A model generated the notes under the pieces. That model had not been told where the DNA came from. It did not search any database and was given only the letters and a program-made list of their open reading frames with translations. From Bythopirellula polymerisocia (GTDB taxonomy: Bacteria; Planctomycetota; Planctomycetia; Pirellulales; Lacipirellulaceae), in contig NZ_SJPS01000001.1 in the NCBI RefSeq assembly GCF_007860015.1, positions 682,001 through 746,000 on the forward strand: a DNA stretch of 64,000 nucleotides, in the 5' to 3' direction. A program made the translations under genes and the position numbers. The first letter of the stretch is position 1. Every line of letters starts with the position of its first letter. This document shows, piece by piece, positions 35,016 through 44,576 of the stretch.

Positions 35016-35034
35016 GCCTGAAACGGTTTCAGGC
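35016..35034. promoter_or_regulatory. Perfect LacI-type operator before the GH28 gene
   Basis: GCCTGAAACGGTTTCAGGC is a 19-bp palindrome around one central base. A -10-like TACAAT lies at 34995-35000, so the operator would cover the start of transcription. The core GAAAC-N-GTTTC equals that at 17412-17422. No LacI gene is near, so a regulator encoded elsewhere, or cross-talk with the glucan regulator, is needed. Confidence 0.75.
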
Positions 35035-35089
35035 ACTTCTCTGTCGGAAACAATAGATTGATTTTTCTTCACTCAAGTGGGGTTCGAAT

Positions 35090-36343
35090 ATGTCTGCCTT
35101 TCGTGTCTGCCTGGCTACTTCCTTTGTCCTGTTGTTTGCATTCTGTTCGACTGCTTTTGCAGAGACTGTGTTTAACGTCCGTGATCTTGGTGCCGAGGGT
35201 AATGGGGTGATGCTGGATACCGATGCCGTACAGAAAGCGTTCGACGCATGCGGCAAGGCCGGCGGTGGCACGGTGCTCCTGCCGGCGGGAACCTACTTGT
35301 GCAAGCCACTCACCATTCGCACCAACACAACTCTGCGACTGGAAAAGGGTGCGACGCTCAAGGCCACCGACGATCCGGCTGATTATGCCCGCACGGACAA
35401 ACCGGGCGAATTCAATCACTTTTTCACTGGCAAGGATTTAGAGAATGTCACGATTGAAGGCGAGGGCACGATCGATGGATCGGGCCAGAAGTGGTGGATC
35501 GAGGCCGAAGAGGCTCGCCAGAAGAAATCCGGCTATACGCTCCCCCGACCGAACTTGATTGTGCTCACTCGAGTAAAGAATCTCGCGGTCCGTGGCGTGA
35601 CGATTCAAAACGCGCCGAAATTTCACTTCGTTCCGACGGAGTGTGAGAATGTAATCGTTGAGGACGCGAAATTCTTTGCACCCGAACGCGCCCCCAACAC
35701 CGACGCGATCGATCCCAGCATGTGCCGAAATGTAAGGATCCGGCGATGCTACATTGACGTGGGGGATGACAACGTGGCGGTCAAGAGCGGCAAACCTCAT
35801 CCAGACCGCGAGTTCGCTGCGGACACGTTACTCGTGGAGGACTGCACAATAAAACATGGGCATGGCATTTCGATCGGCAGTGAGATCGTGGGTGGCGTGA
35901 AGGATGTCGTCGTGCGGAACTGCACCTTCGAGGGGACCGACAATGGTATCCGGATCAAGACCGACCGCAAGAAGGGGGGGCCAGTAACGAACATGCTCTA
36001 CGAAAATATTACCATGAAGGATGTCGCGGGGGCGATCACAATCACTTGCTACTACCCTAAGATCCCGCCGATCGAACAACCTAAGCCGGTCACCAAGACG
36101 ACGCCGGAATACAGCAACATTACGATTCGCAATCTGACGGCCACAAGCACCAAAGACGCCGGGTTCATCGTGGGCCTACCTGAGAGCCCGATCAAGAACG
36201 TGCTGCTCGAGAATGTGAAGATCACCTCAGCTCGCGAGGGCCTTGAGATTCGGCACGTCGAGGGCATCGAATTGGTGAACGTCGAGATCATACCCACCAA
36301 GGGTGAACCACTGATTGTGAACGACGTGGAGATTGAAGAGTAG
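35090..36343 (+). CDS. GH28 polygalacturonase
   Basis: A 417-residue secreted beta-helix enzyme (signal SFVLLFAFCSTAFA). All GH28 landmarks are present: FNVRDLGAEGNGVMLDTDAV at the start, NTDAIDPSMC (first Asp), DVGDDNVAVKSG (Asp pair), GHGISIGSE (His) and DNGIRIKTDR (Arg-Lys). It hydrolyses alpha-1,4-galacturonan of pectin, or a related uronide. A perfect LacI-type operator sits 56 bp upstream. With the PL10-containing protein at 39.8 kb it suggests pectin use, though the two are 3.4 kb apart and separated by unrelated genes. Confidence 0.93.
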   Translation: MSAFRVCLATSFVLLFAFCSTAFAETVFNVRDLGAEGNGVMLDTDAVQKAFDACGKAGGGTVLLPAGTYLCKPLTIRTNTTLRLEKGATLKATDDPADYARTDKPGEFNHFFTGKDLENVTIEGEGTIDGSGQKWWIEAEEARQKKSGYTLPRPNLIVLTRVKNLAVRGVTIQNAPKFHFVPTECENVIVEDAKFFAPERAPNTDAIDPSMCRNVRIRRCYIDVGDDNVAVKSGKPHPDREFAADTLLVEDCTIKHGHGISIGSEIVGGVKDVVVRNCTFEGTDNGIRIKTDRKKGGPVTNMLYENITMKDVAGAITITCYYPKIPPIEQPKPVTKTTPEYSNITIRNLTATSTKDAGFIVGLPESPIKNVLLENVKITSAREGLEIRHVEGIELVNVEIIPTKGEPLIVNDVEIEE

Positions 36344-36470
36344 TCTCCGATTTGCCATTCGCAGGCTGGTAAATCATGTCACTTATTTTGCTTTTGGAAT
36401 TATGGTAGCTTAACTCCAGCAATCAGAGGTGAGGTATTCATTCTTTGTCATAATTCTAGCTAAGGTGAAC

Positions 36471-37475
36471 ATGCCCGACCCAGTGACATCACAGCTATGT
36501 TTAGTGACTGGCGGAACGGGGCTCATTGGTAGTCATCTGGTGCAAAGGCTGCGGGCGGCAGGTAGCCCTGTGCGTGCTCTGGTTCGGTCCGGTGGCAACA
36601 CAGCCTGGTTGGAGAATCTTGATGTTGAATTGGCTCAAGGTGACCTTTGTGATCCACAAAGTTTGATTCGTGCCGTGAAAGGTGCTTCGACCGTGTTCCA
36701 TTGTGGCGGGCTCGTATCCGACTGGGGAGCACGTTCGGAATTTCACGCGACGAATGTGATCGGGACAAGAAACATCGCGCGGGCCGCAGCGAAGGAAAAA
36801 ATTCATTGCTTCGTGCATCTCAGTTCCGCATCCGTGTATGGCTACCCTACCAAGGGTCGGATCTCTGAACACGCACCACTTCGATCGCGGCGGATCCCTT
36901 ATATTGAGTCGAAAATTTTAGCCGAGCAGGAGGTGTGGGACGCCGTCCGCAGGGACGGATTGAAAGCAACCATGCTCCGCCCCGTGATGGTCTTTGGGCC
37001 ACGATGTCAAAACTATGTTGGCGAGGTAGTACGTCATTTGGCCGCAGGTTCCATGCTACTTCTGGATGATGGTCGGCACGTAGCCGGGCTGGCCTATGTC
37101 GAAAACGTGGTGGATGCCATCCTGCAGGCTGCCGCGACACCTGCCGCTTTGAATCAGGCAATGAACGTCTGCGACGATTTGCCGGTTACCTGGAAGGACT
37201 ACATCGACGCGTTGGCTGACGGCATAGGTGCCCAGAGAGTACGATTCTCGTTGCCAACTCGGGTTGCGTACCCAGTGTCGATGGCCATGGAAGGGGCTGC
37301 TAGGGTATTTTGCCGAAGGCAGCGCCCTTTGCTTACTCGCCTGGCCGTATTGGAATTAGGGCAGCCTCAAGTTTACGATATTGGCCTCGCCCGACAGCTT
37401 CTCGGATACACCCCTCGCTTGCCTTACCACGAAGCCATGCAAACAACACTCGAATGGGTCAAGCAAAACCAGTGA
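36471..37475 (+). CDS. NAD-dependent epimerase/dehydratase (extended SDR, 3-beta-HSD-like)
   Basis: 334 residues from the ATG at 36471, preceded by AAGGTGA; a GTG at 36429 is less likely. LCLVTGGTGLIGSHLVQRL is the Rossmann nucleotide site, FVHLSSASVYG holds the active Ser, and YIESKILAE the Tyr-Lys pair. RPVMVFGPRCQNYVGEVV is typical of 3-beta-hydroxysteroid/sterol-like and sugar epimerases. Substrate unknown. The next gene overlaps its end, so the two form an operon with an acetyltransferase-like protein. Confidence 0.88.
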   Translation: MPDPVTSQLCLVTGGTGLIGSHLVQRLRAAGSPVRALVRSGGNTAWLENLDVELAQGDLCDPQSLIRAVKGASTVFHCGGLVSDWGARSEFHATNVIGTRNIARAAAKEKIHCFVHLSSASVYGYPTKGRISEHAPLRSRRIPYIESKILAEQEVWDAVRRDGLKATMLRPVMVFGPRCQNYVGEVVRHLAAGSMLLLDDGRHVAGLAYVENVVDAILQAAATPAALNQAMNVCDDLPVTWKDYIDALADGIGAQRVRFSLPTRVAYPVSMAMEGAARVFCRRQRPLLTRLAVLELGQPQVYDIGLARQLLGYTPRLPYHEAMQTTLEWVKQNQ

Positions 37476-38611
37476 GCATTGAAATCCAACTCGTTGAGAC
37501 GAATCAACAACGGCGAGAATTCGTTAGGCTCGCTCGGCGTATCAATTCCGATCAGTCTCTTTGGGTTCCTAATCTGGAGCGGGAGTGCTTAGCAGAAATC
37601 ACACCTGGCAAGAATCCATTTTACGAACATGCTGAAGCACAACTCTTTCTGGCCTATCGCCAGGGTCAAGCGGTTGGTCGTATTGCTGCAATCGAGAATC
37701 GAAGACATAACGAGCACTGGCAAGACAAGGTAGGATTCTTTGGACACTACGAAGCGATCGACGATCTTGAAGTCAGCAAGTCCCTTTTTTCAGTCGCTGA
37801 GCAGTGGTTGCGTGATCACGGACTCGACAACATGCGCGGACCAACCAATCCGTCGATGAATGCAAGCGTCGGCTTTCTCTCCGAGGGTTATGAATACTCG
37901 CCTACTATTCCGATGCCGTACACCCCCCCTTACTACTTGCGCCATGCAGAAGCATACGGCCTGAAATCAGCAATTGAAGTCCTAGTCTACGGCTTTAAAT
38001 TTGAAGAGCATTCCCAGTCTGAAAAAGATCGTACGTGGCAGCGAGTGCAACGATTGAGCCAACGTGTTCAGCAGCGTGCAAAGGTTCAGGTTCGCACCGT
38101 ACGGATGGACCGGTTGGATGAGGAACTCGACATCGTGCGTTCTCTTTGCAACGTCTCCTTGAGTGACAATTGGGGCTTTGTTCCCATGAGTTCCAGCGAA
38201 CTACGCGCAGCTCGTGACGAGTTAAAGAATTTTGTCGACCCCAGAATGTTTCTTTTTGCTGAGATTGAGGGCCAGCCACAAGCCGTCTTTATCGGCTGCC
38301 CGGACTACAACGAAGTGCTGAAGAAGATGGATGGCCGACTCTTTCCCACGGGCTGGTGGACCTATCTCCGCCATCGCCGTCGAATTCAAAAGCACGTCAT
38401 CTATGTGTATGCAGCCACCACTAAAGCCTATGCTGTTGGCGCCGGTGTAGTGCTCTACGAGAAGTTCTTTGGTGAATGCCTAAGTCGTGGTATCACACAC
38501 TTGGAGACAGGCTACGTGCTGGACTCCAACACAAAAATGCGTAACTCGATTGAAAACTTCGGAGCAGAAGTTTGGAAACGCTATCAGTTATATGAGAAGC
38601 CGCTCCCTTGA
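37454..38611 (+). CDS. GNAT-like N-acetyltransferase family protein, large type
   Basis: 385 residues from the ATG at 37454; a GTG at 37472, overlapping the SDR stop as GTGA, is an equal choice. QQRREFVRLARRINSDQSLWVPN, YRQGQAVGRIAAIENRRHNE and MRGPTNPSMNASVGFLSEGYE match a widespread bacterial family annotated as N-acetyltransferase or hypothetical. The C-terminal half repeats a GNAT-like pattern (YVYAATTKAYAVGAGVVLYE). The substrate is unknown. Coupled to the SDR gene, a joint role in lipid or secondary metabolism is possible. Confidence 0.72.
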   Translation: MGQAKPVSIEIQLVETNQQRREFVRLARRINSDQSLWVPNLERECLAEITPGKNPFYEHAEAQLFLAYRQGQAVGRIAAIENRRHNEHWQDKVGFFGHYEAIDDLEVSKSLFSVAEQWLRDHGLDNMRGPTNPSMNASVGFLSEGYEYSPTIPMPYTPPYYLRHAEAYGLKSAIEVLVYGFKFEEHSQSEKDRTWQRVQRLSQRVQQRAKVQVRTVRMDRLDEELDIVRSLCNVSLSDNWGFVPMSSSELRAARDELKNFVDPRMFLFAEIEGQPQAVFIGCPDYNEVLKKMDGRLFPTGWWTYLRHRRRIQKHVIYVYAATTKAYAVGAGVVLYEKFFGECLSRGITHLETGYVLDSNTKMRNSIENFGAEVWKRYQLYEKPLP

Positions 38612-38630
38612 TGAATGCGTAGGAGGCCTC

Positions 38631-39113
38631 TTAGAAGCAAAACGCCAGGAGATAGAATTCCCAGCCGGTCAAGGTGCTGATGAAAAGCTGTAGGCCAAGC
38701 AACACGAGCCAGAAAACGTAAGTGGCTCCGAATTCGCAAGGCACGGGGGGTGAAGGAATCTTGCGGAGCGCATTGATCAGCAACACGAGCCACATCGTGG
38801 CAGTTATCGTCAGGAATGCGAGGTGGATGGTAAGTGTCATGTAGGTGATGCGAGGTATGGCATCCGCTTCTTCGCCAACAAGCGTCCGCCAGTCGTAGGA
38901 AAAGAATTCAAACGCAAATAATCCGACGGCAACTGCAAACATCGCCGTGACCACTAACTGCAACCGTTTGTGAGCTTGATACTCGTGCCCCACTAGCAGC
39001 AACGCTAAGCTGTGTATGTAGAGAGGAATGACAAGTAGCTCTAAGAGAAACGCTACGTCGTAGATCAACGAAGCCCGCGATCCGAGGAAGCCGTCAATGC
39101 CGTGATATCCCAT
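38631..39113 (-). CDS. Four-helix membrane protein, DUF420-like
   Basis: The 160-residue protein shows four to five helices. The pattern HKRLQLVVTAMFAVAVGLFA and ITYMTLTIHLAFLTITATMW recalls DUF420/CtaM-like proteins, which assist cytochrome oxidase assembly; here the similarity is weak and no oxidase genes are nearby. It is convergent with the acetyltransferase gene, 19 bp apart. Unknown function is the safe statement. Confidence 0.6.
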   Translation of the reverse strand: MGYHGIDGFLGSRASLIYDVAFLLELLVIPLYIHSLALLLVGHEYQAHKRLQLVVTAMFAVAVGLFAFEFFSYDWRTLVGEEADAIPRITYMTLTIHLAFLTITATMWLVLLINALRKIPSPPVPCEFGATYVFWLVLLGLQLFISTLTGWEFYLLAFCF

Positions 39114-39785
39114 AGTCCACTCGATACAAGTCCACCAGAACAGTTCAGAAGATCACATCGACCTAACCTAGATTTTGCAACTATAACAAACGGTGGTAGC
39201 TTTTACCAGAGTTGCCAATCTTCCAGGTTAATGGAAAAACAGGGTGCGAAGAGCTGTCAGGATGACGATTCGTCATCAAACTCAGGCAAGAAATCAAATA
39301 TGAATCGGAATTGTCATGGAGGCACTATGCATAGAAACTCCACATCAAGAGAGATGGTTCAAAGATCCAGGTGATTCTCAACATCCGAAAAGAATTGAAG
39401 CTAGATTCTGTTCGTATTGCCTCCGACTCTCCTTGTACTCCCACTGATCCTTGGCACTATTACCTTGCAGCCAAGGGGGCACGTGACTCTTTGGACTGTT
39501 GCTATTGATCACATAAGAAGCCGAAGAGAAGGCTAGCGTAGGCCTCCAGGGGCACTTAAATTTGCAAAAAGTTGACACAATACAAACGGGTAGATGAGTT
39601 AAGATTACCCCGATTCCTGATGTGCTTAAAATGTTACATCTCTTCCGTAAACCAAAACGTCATTGGGTTCGACGGCCGAATGCGGCAATCAGGACGGAGA
39701 CTGATCGATTCCAGGGTAGATCACCCGGTAAGCAGAGCACTTTCGCGGCGACAAACTAATTGAACTCTATTATTGAATACTCTTC
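39114..39785. other. Long intergenic region without a recognisable gene
   Basis: About 670 bp, AT-richer than the genes, with many stops in all frames. I found no tRNA, no hairpin of note and no GAAAC-N-GTTTC operator. It must hold the promoter of the DUF1593-PL10 gene. Confidence 0.5.
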
Positions 39786-42155
39786 ATGCATAATGCGACT
39801 CCCATAATCTCTGGAAGTATATTACTACGAGTTCTCGCAATCGGAGCATCGACGTTTTACTTGGTTTCGGCCGGAGCGATCGTAGTAGCGGATGACGGGG
39901 CGCTCGAGGGTCGCCGACATCGCATAGTTGTGTCCAGCGATATCGGAGGGACCGATCCGGATGATGTTCAGTCCATGGTTCATCTGCTCATCTACGCGGA
40001 CAGTCTTGACATTGAAGGCTTGGTCTCTTCGCCATACGGTCAGGGACGCAAGGAGCACATTATGCAAGTCATTGATGCGTACGGACACGATCTTCCGAAC
40101 CTCAAAACATATTCCGACAAGTATCCCACTCCTGATGCGCTACGTGCCCTCTGCAAACAAGGTGCCATCGATACACCAGGCGATTCCGGTGTCGGCGAGT
40201 CTACCGAAGGATCCGATTGGATCATCCAGTGTGCGAAGCGGGAAGATTCACGACCTCTGAATGTGCTAGTCTGGGGAGGCATCGATGACCTGGCACAGGC
40301 GCTACGCGACGCGCCGGAAATCCTGCCAAAGCTACGGGTCTATTTCATCGGTGGACCGAATAAAAAGTGGAGTGTCGATGCCTACAACTATATCGAGCAG
40401 AACCATCCCTACCTCTGGATCATCGAGGCGAATGCGACCTATCGCGGTTGGTTCGTTGGGGGCAACCAGAAAGGTGAGTGGAACAACAAAGAATTCGTAG
40501 CCAAGCACATTGCAGAGCATGGCGCGCTCGGTGATTTTTTTGTAAACGCCAAGGACGACATCAAGATGGGCGACACGCCGTCGGTGGCTCGTTTGCTGCA
40601 CGGCACACCCGAAGATCCATCTCAACCCGGGTGGGGCGGCAAATACGTGCCGATCTGGGATGGGCGAAAGACAATCTTCGATCGATTAACTACCGAAGCG
40701 GACACAGCAGAAGTGTTCGGAGTGACCGAATTCGCACTCCCAAAACCTGATGACTTTTCCGCTCAGAACACTGCCTCGATGATCTTCGACGGCGGCGTGC
40801 CGGCTTCCAAAGGAGTGATCGAAGGAGACGTTCTGCGATTCCGTTTTTCACCCCGCGACGCGAAGGTCTGGTCGTATGTGATCAAGAGTGATTTCGCCGG
40901 ACTTGACGGAAAGTCGGGTAAGTTTGAGGCTGTCTCGCCACCGATCACACGGACAGGCCGACGATCCACAGTCCATCCGAACTGGTGGATTGACGATCCA
41001 GATCCTGCGGTGGCCGAGGGAGTTCATCCCGGCGCCAAAAGCGTGAACCGATGGCGAGAGGATTTCCTCCGCGACTTCGCCGGGCGAATGGATCGCTGCC
41101 AGTCAGCTCGGAGCGGGGATGTGGCCGCTAGACGATCGCGTCCCATGAGGTGGGGCAGCGACTATCTCAAGCGTTCGCCAGATTGGTATAAGTCTGCCGA
41201 GGCGCAAGCCATCGCGGAGAACGTCTTGCTCTATCAATCAACCGAAGGGGCTTGGCCAAAGAACGTTGACATGAATTCTCCTGCCACGCCTGAAGTGCTC
41301 GCCCAAGTGGTGGCGGACGGCAAGGCGAACACCATCGACAACGACGGCACGACGGTGCCGATGCGATTCCTGGCATTGATGGCTGATGCGACCAACCAGG
41401 AGAAATACAAAAAGTCATTCGTGCGTGGCCTCGATTATCTGTTCGCAGCACAGTACGACAACGGCGGTTGGCCTCAGTTCTTTCCACTGCGTCCTCGTGG
41501 TTATTACTCCCATATCACTTACAATGATGATGCGATGATGTCGGTGATGTTCCTACTCCGCGAAGTCGCAGCAGGCCAAGCCCCTTACACATTTGTCGAC
41601 GAGGGTCGCCGGGACAAAGCTGCTGAAGCCGTGAGACGCGGCATTGACTGTATCCTGAAGACGCAAATTAAGCAGGATGGCAAGCTTACCGTCTGGTGTG
41701 CTCAGCATGACGAGGTGACGCTGGCTCCCGCCTGGGCCCGCAACTATGAACCCCCCACTTTGTCCGGTTCGGAAAGCGTCGGCATTGTGCGCTTCCTCAT
41801 GGATATCGAGGATCCCACGCCGGACGAGGTCGCCGCGATCGAGGGCGCGGTGGCATGGTTTGAGGCTGTGGCTATTCATGGCTTGCGTTACCAACATATT
41901 AGGACTGCCGAGGGACTCCCCGACGGCGTCGTGGTGGTCGATCCTTCCGCCGGACCGCTTTGGGCACGCTTTTACGAAATTGGTTCGAATCGCCCCGTAT
42001 TCACCGGCCGCGATAGGGTCATTCACTACTCGCTGGACGAAATAGAGCGAGAACGGCGCGGCGGCTACGCTTTCTACGGCAACTGGGCTGCCTCCCTACT
42101 TGCCAAGGACTACCCGCGCTGGCAAGCCAAGCATAAAACCTCTACGTCACCATAG
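39786..42155 (+). CDS. DUF1593 (nucleoside-hydrolase-like)-PL10 pectate lyase fusion
   Basis: A 789-residue secreted protein with two catalytic parts. Residues about 38-420 are a nucleoside-hydrolase-like DUF1593 domain: RIVVSSDIGGTDPDDVQSMVH (metal-binding Asp cluster), GLVSSPYGQGRKEHI, PLNVLVWGGIDDLAQAL. A linker of about 30 residues with Arg and Ser follows. From about 455 comes a PL10 pectate lyase: YQSTEGAWPKNVDMNSP, NDGTTVPMRFLALM, AAQYDNGGWPQFFPLRPRGY, HITYNDDAMMSVM and LAPAWARNYEPPTLSG. Usually these are separate genes. The frame is continuous, so this is a true fusion rather than an assembly artefact as far as can be seen. It should degrade polygalacturonate; the role of the first part is unknown. 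Confidence 0.85.
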   Translation: MHNATPIISGSILLRVLAIGASTFYLVSAGAIVVADDGALEGRRHRIVVSSDIGGTDPDDVQSMVHLLIYADSLDIEGLVSSPYGQGRKEHIMQVIDAYGHDLPNLKTYSDKYPTPDALRALCKQGAIDTPGDSGVGESTEGSDWIIQCAKREDSRPLNVLVWGGIDDLAQALRDAPEILPKLRVYFIGGPNKKWSVDAYNYIEQNHPYLWIIEANATYRGWFVGGNQKGEWNNKEFVAKHIAEHGALGDFFVNAKDDIKMGDTPSVARLLHGTPEDPSQPGWGGKYVPIWDGRKTIFDRLTTEADTAEVFGVTEFALPKPDDFSAQNTASMIFDGGVPASKGVIEGDVLRFRFSPRDAKVWSYVIKSDFAGLDGKSGKFEAVSPPITRTGRRSTVHPNWWIDDPDPAVAEGVHPGAKSVNRWREDFLRDFAGRMDRCQSARSGDVAARRSRPMRWGSDYLKRSPDWYKSAEAQAIAENVLLYQSTEGAWPKNVDMNSPATPEVLAQVVADGKANTIDNDGTTVPMRFLALMADATNQEKYKKSFVRGLDYLFAAQYDNGGWPQFFPLRPRGYYSHITYNDDAMMSVMFLLREVAAGQAPYTFVDEGRRDKAAEAVRRGIDCILKTQIKQDGKLTVWCAQHDEVTLAPAWARNYEPPTLSGSESVGIVRFLMDIEDPTPDEVAAIEGAVAWFEAVAIHGLRYQHIRTAEGLPDGVVVVDPSAGPLWARFYEIGSNRPVFTGRDRVIHYSLDEIERERRGGYAFYGNWAASLLAKDYPRWQAKHKTSTSP

Positions 42156-42549
42156 GCATAGCAAATCGGAAAAACAACTTATAGCTATGTCACGCAAACG
42201 TGGAGGCTCTCGACATCGACCAAGCGTCATCGGGAGTCAATCTCCGTCATTCGGTCGCCCAGTGGACGCGGAACCTCTCCTTCAATCCGTCTCCCTCGTA
42301 TGCGACACAAAGACACTCGGTGGCTGGTGAGAATCGCGCGGCATTTGACCGATAGTCCCAGAAAGTCGCAGTGCATGGGAAACGTCATCAAACGCCGCCA
42401 AGGCAATCACACCCCCAATCGCACATTCCAAGCCCAGTACCGGGATCTCCGCTTGATGGCGCTAACGCAGAACGTCATGATCCTGTTATGCTTGGAAGTT
42501 TTCTACTGAGCCGCACATAGTCCTTTGTCGCAGTCCCGGTTGTGCTAAG
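42156..42549. other. Intergenic region without a recognisable gene
   Basis: About 390 bp, rich in Arg/Pro-like reading in shadow frames only. No RNA gene or repeat was seen. Confidence 0.45.
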
Positions 42550-43263
42550 TTGCGAAATACCTTTGCAATTCGTGCGTTGACAATCTCAGCAATCGCATTG
42601 CTGGGCGGGCTACTGGCATGGTCGTATGCAACGGACGGGATTGTCCGGGTGCTGCTGAATTCAGGGGCCACTGCGGACGAGAAGGTCGAATCGCTGCGTG
42701 CGTTCTTTGATCGTTTTGGCGTAGCCGCACCGCTGGCCTATGTGGGCTTTGTGACGGCAGAAGTAGTGGTCGCGCCCATTCCAGGAACGATGCTGTATGC
42801 GCCGGGCGGCGTGATCTTTGGAGGCTTCTGGGGTGGGCTATTGTCGCTGACCGGCAACGTGATTGGGGCTGGCATCGCCTGTCTGTTGATGCGTGCTTTC
42901 CTTGGAGAACGCGCCGAGACGTATCTGGCACGCTCATCCCTCGCACCCTACGAGGCTAAAATTACCCAACGAGGCGCATGGGTGATTTTCCTGCTGCGAG
43001 TGAACCCGCTCACTTCCTCGGACCTCGTTTCGTACGCGGCCGGTTTAACGCAATTGTCGGTCTGGAAGGTGATGCTGGCCACGCTCGCCGGAATGGCGCC
43101 CTTGTGCTTTGCACAGGCCTTTATGGCGGAAGGGCTTCTGACCGCCTTCCCACTCTTGATCTTTCCGCTCCTTTCGGTATGTGCAGTCTACGCACTGGTC
43201 GTATTATGGGTGTTGAGCAAATTGATGAAGAAATCAACCGACGATCCGAGCCGCCTCGATTGA
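42550..43263 (+). CDS. TVP38/TMEM64 (VTT-domain) membrane protein
   Basis: About 237 residues from a TTG; there is no clear ribosome site, and the start may differ. Helices: ALTISAIALLGGLLAW, then the VTT/SNARE-associated core FGVAAPLAYVGFVTAEVVVA-PIPGTMLY, GGVIFGGFWGGLLSLTGNVIG, FLLRVNPLTSSDLVSYAAGL and SVWKVMLATLAGMAPLC. This family of DedA-related proteins is linked to membrane lipid handling (undecaprenyl-phosphate or phospholipid flipping). It stands alone, upstream of and convergent with the tmRNA gene. Confidence 0.87.
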   Translation: MRNTFAIRALTISAIALLGGLLAWSYATDGIVRVLLNSGATADEKVESLRAFFDRFGVAAPLAYVGFVTAEVVVAPIPGTMLYAPGGVIFGGFWGGLLSLTGNVIGAGIACLLMRAFLGERAETYLARSSLAPYEAKITQRGAWVIFLLRVNPLTSSDLVSYAAGLTQLSVWKVMLATLAGMAPLCFAQAFMAEGLLTAFPLLIFPLLSVCAVYALVVLWVLSKLMKKSTDDPSRLD

Positions 43264-43518
43264 CAAACTCGGGCCGCTGATATCGACCGGTGCGTTCAAT
43301 TGGCGGGCAATGTGCACCAATTGTACTTTCCGTAGCCGACCAGGCGCGGGCTTTGGCAGGGCTACCCAACCCGGAGGTTGCCGCTTATCCGTCGCCCCTT
43401 TCGGCTACTACCAACGAAACCAGCGTGGTAGCGCCTGGGCAGCGTGCAACTGGCTCAAGTGGGCAAACTGCGTCACAGCCTGCAGCATCGCCTTCCGGGA
43501 AGCTGGCGGGCCAGAAAC

Positions 43519-43550
43519 GCCTAAACCCTCGCCGCAGCAAGGGTTTAGGC
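43519..43550 (-). terminator. Hairpin downstream of the tmRNA
   Basis: GCCTAAACCCT and AGGGTTTAGGC form an 11-bp perfect stem around a 10-nt loop, about 46 bp past the 3' end of the tmRNA and also 256 bp past the TVP38 gene. It probably ends transcription of the tmRNA, perhaps in both directions, though no T run is attached. The remainder of 43264-43595 shows no gene. Confidence 0.65.
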
Positions 43551-43595
43551 AATCAAAGTCAAAGTGAGTCGTCAGTTGTCACAGGCGACTTATAG

Positions 43596-43951
43596 TGGAG
43601 GCGGCGGGAATTGAACCCGCGTCCCGACATAGCTCCACGCAAGCTTCTACGTGTGTAGCCGACTGATTTAATTTCACTTGCGGGTCACCCAGTCGACCAG
43701 GTTACCTGCTTGCTAGCCAAGAACTTTTTTAACTGCGAACGTACCCGGCAGTGACTCGCAGCGGTTCGGATTTAGTGACGGACGTCCAGGCCAATCCGAC
43801 TTCAGCCTCTAGTCCGGGCGCCTTTATTTAGGCAGCCAAAGCGTAATTGCCATTGGCAATTGACATTGTGATCAGCTTTTTACGTGGCCCACTGATCAAC
43901 CACGACACGCGACTTACGCTTCATCTACCCGGTCGAACCCAGTTCGCCCCC
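43596..43951 (-). ncRNA. ssrA: tmRNA
   Basis: The 5' end (43951) reads GGGGGCGAACTGGGTTCGACC and the 3' end GGACGCGGGTTCAATTCCCG followed by CCGCCTCCA; GGGGGC pairs with GCCTCC as the tRNA-like acceptor stem, and GTTCAATTC is the T-loop. In between a reading frame ends in AANYALAA-type codons: ANGNYALAA and TAA at 43828-43857 (resume codon GCC assumed). The tag end ALAA is the signal for ClpXP and related proteases. It rescues stalled ribosomes. The gene does not encode the terminal CCA; CTA follows the discriminator A, so CCA must be added afterwards. Confidence 0.95.
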
Positions 43952-44111
43952 GTGCGGTAAAGACGCAAGAACTCATTATAGATCGGATGTCCCCGCAAGG
44001 AAAGCGAGTGAATTTGGCCAGATAGGGGGAATCCTAGGTTGGCCGTGTGCTGACTTGTCGGTGCCAGATTAGAATACTCGCATTGAATACTCGGGGTTGA
44101 GGTGTTTTACA

Positions 44112-44576
44112 ATGAGCGTATTAATTCTGTGTTTGTTGCTCGGTGTAGTGTCGGGGATGCGGACATTGAGTGGGCCGACGGCGGTGAGCTGGTTTGCTTA
44201 TCTCGGTTGGCTCGAGGTGGGAGGAACTTGGTTTGAGTTTTTGGCCAAGGCTGCAACTCGTTGGATTTTGAGCGTGTTGGCAATCGGCGAGCTGATTGCT
44301 GATCAATTGCCGTCGGCACCGAATCGCACCGACCCTCCTCTGCTTGTGGCGAGACTGATTTCAGGTGGATTCACGGGGGGAGTCGTGGGGGCCAGCAAGG
44401 GACTGCTCTGGCAGGGAATCGTAGCGGGGGTGATCGGCGCAATTACGGGGACGTTCGGTGGTCTGCGGTTGAGGTTCCGCCTGGCGAAGTATTTTGGGAA
44501 AGATACTCCTGCCGCGTGCCTGGAAGATTTGCTCGTCTACGGCGGAGCGACACTGATAGGTTTTATGTTGCGATAA
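44112..44576 (+). CDS. DUF4126 membrane protein
   Basis: 154 residues, starting at the ATG behind GAGG (9 nt). LILCLLLGVVSGMRTLSGPTAVSWFAYLGWL is the conserved start of DUF4126, followed by ELIADQLPSAPNRTDPPLLV-ARLISGGFTGGVVGASKG and a C-terminal glycine-rich helix pair. Four helices in all. Function is not known for the family. It follows the tmRNA promoter side and is divergent from it. Confidence 0.85.
   Translation: MSVLILCLLLGVVSGMRTLSGPTAVSWFAYLGWLEVGGTWFEFLAKAATRWILSVLAIGELIADQLPSAPNRTDPPLLVARLISGGFTGGVVGASKGLLWQGIVAGVIGAITGTFGGLRLRFRLAKYFGKDTPAACLEDLLVYGGATLIGFMLR

Noticed and set aside
43290..43595. Open frame of 101 codons before the tmRNA
   Set aside because: Pro/Ser/Gln-rich reading of a spacer that contains a hairpin; no start signal.
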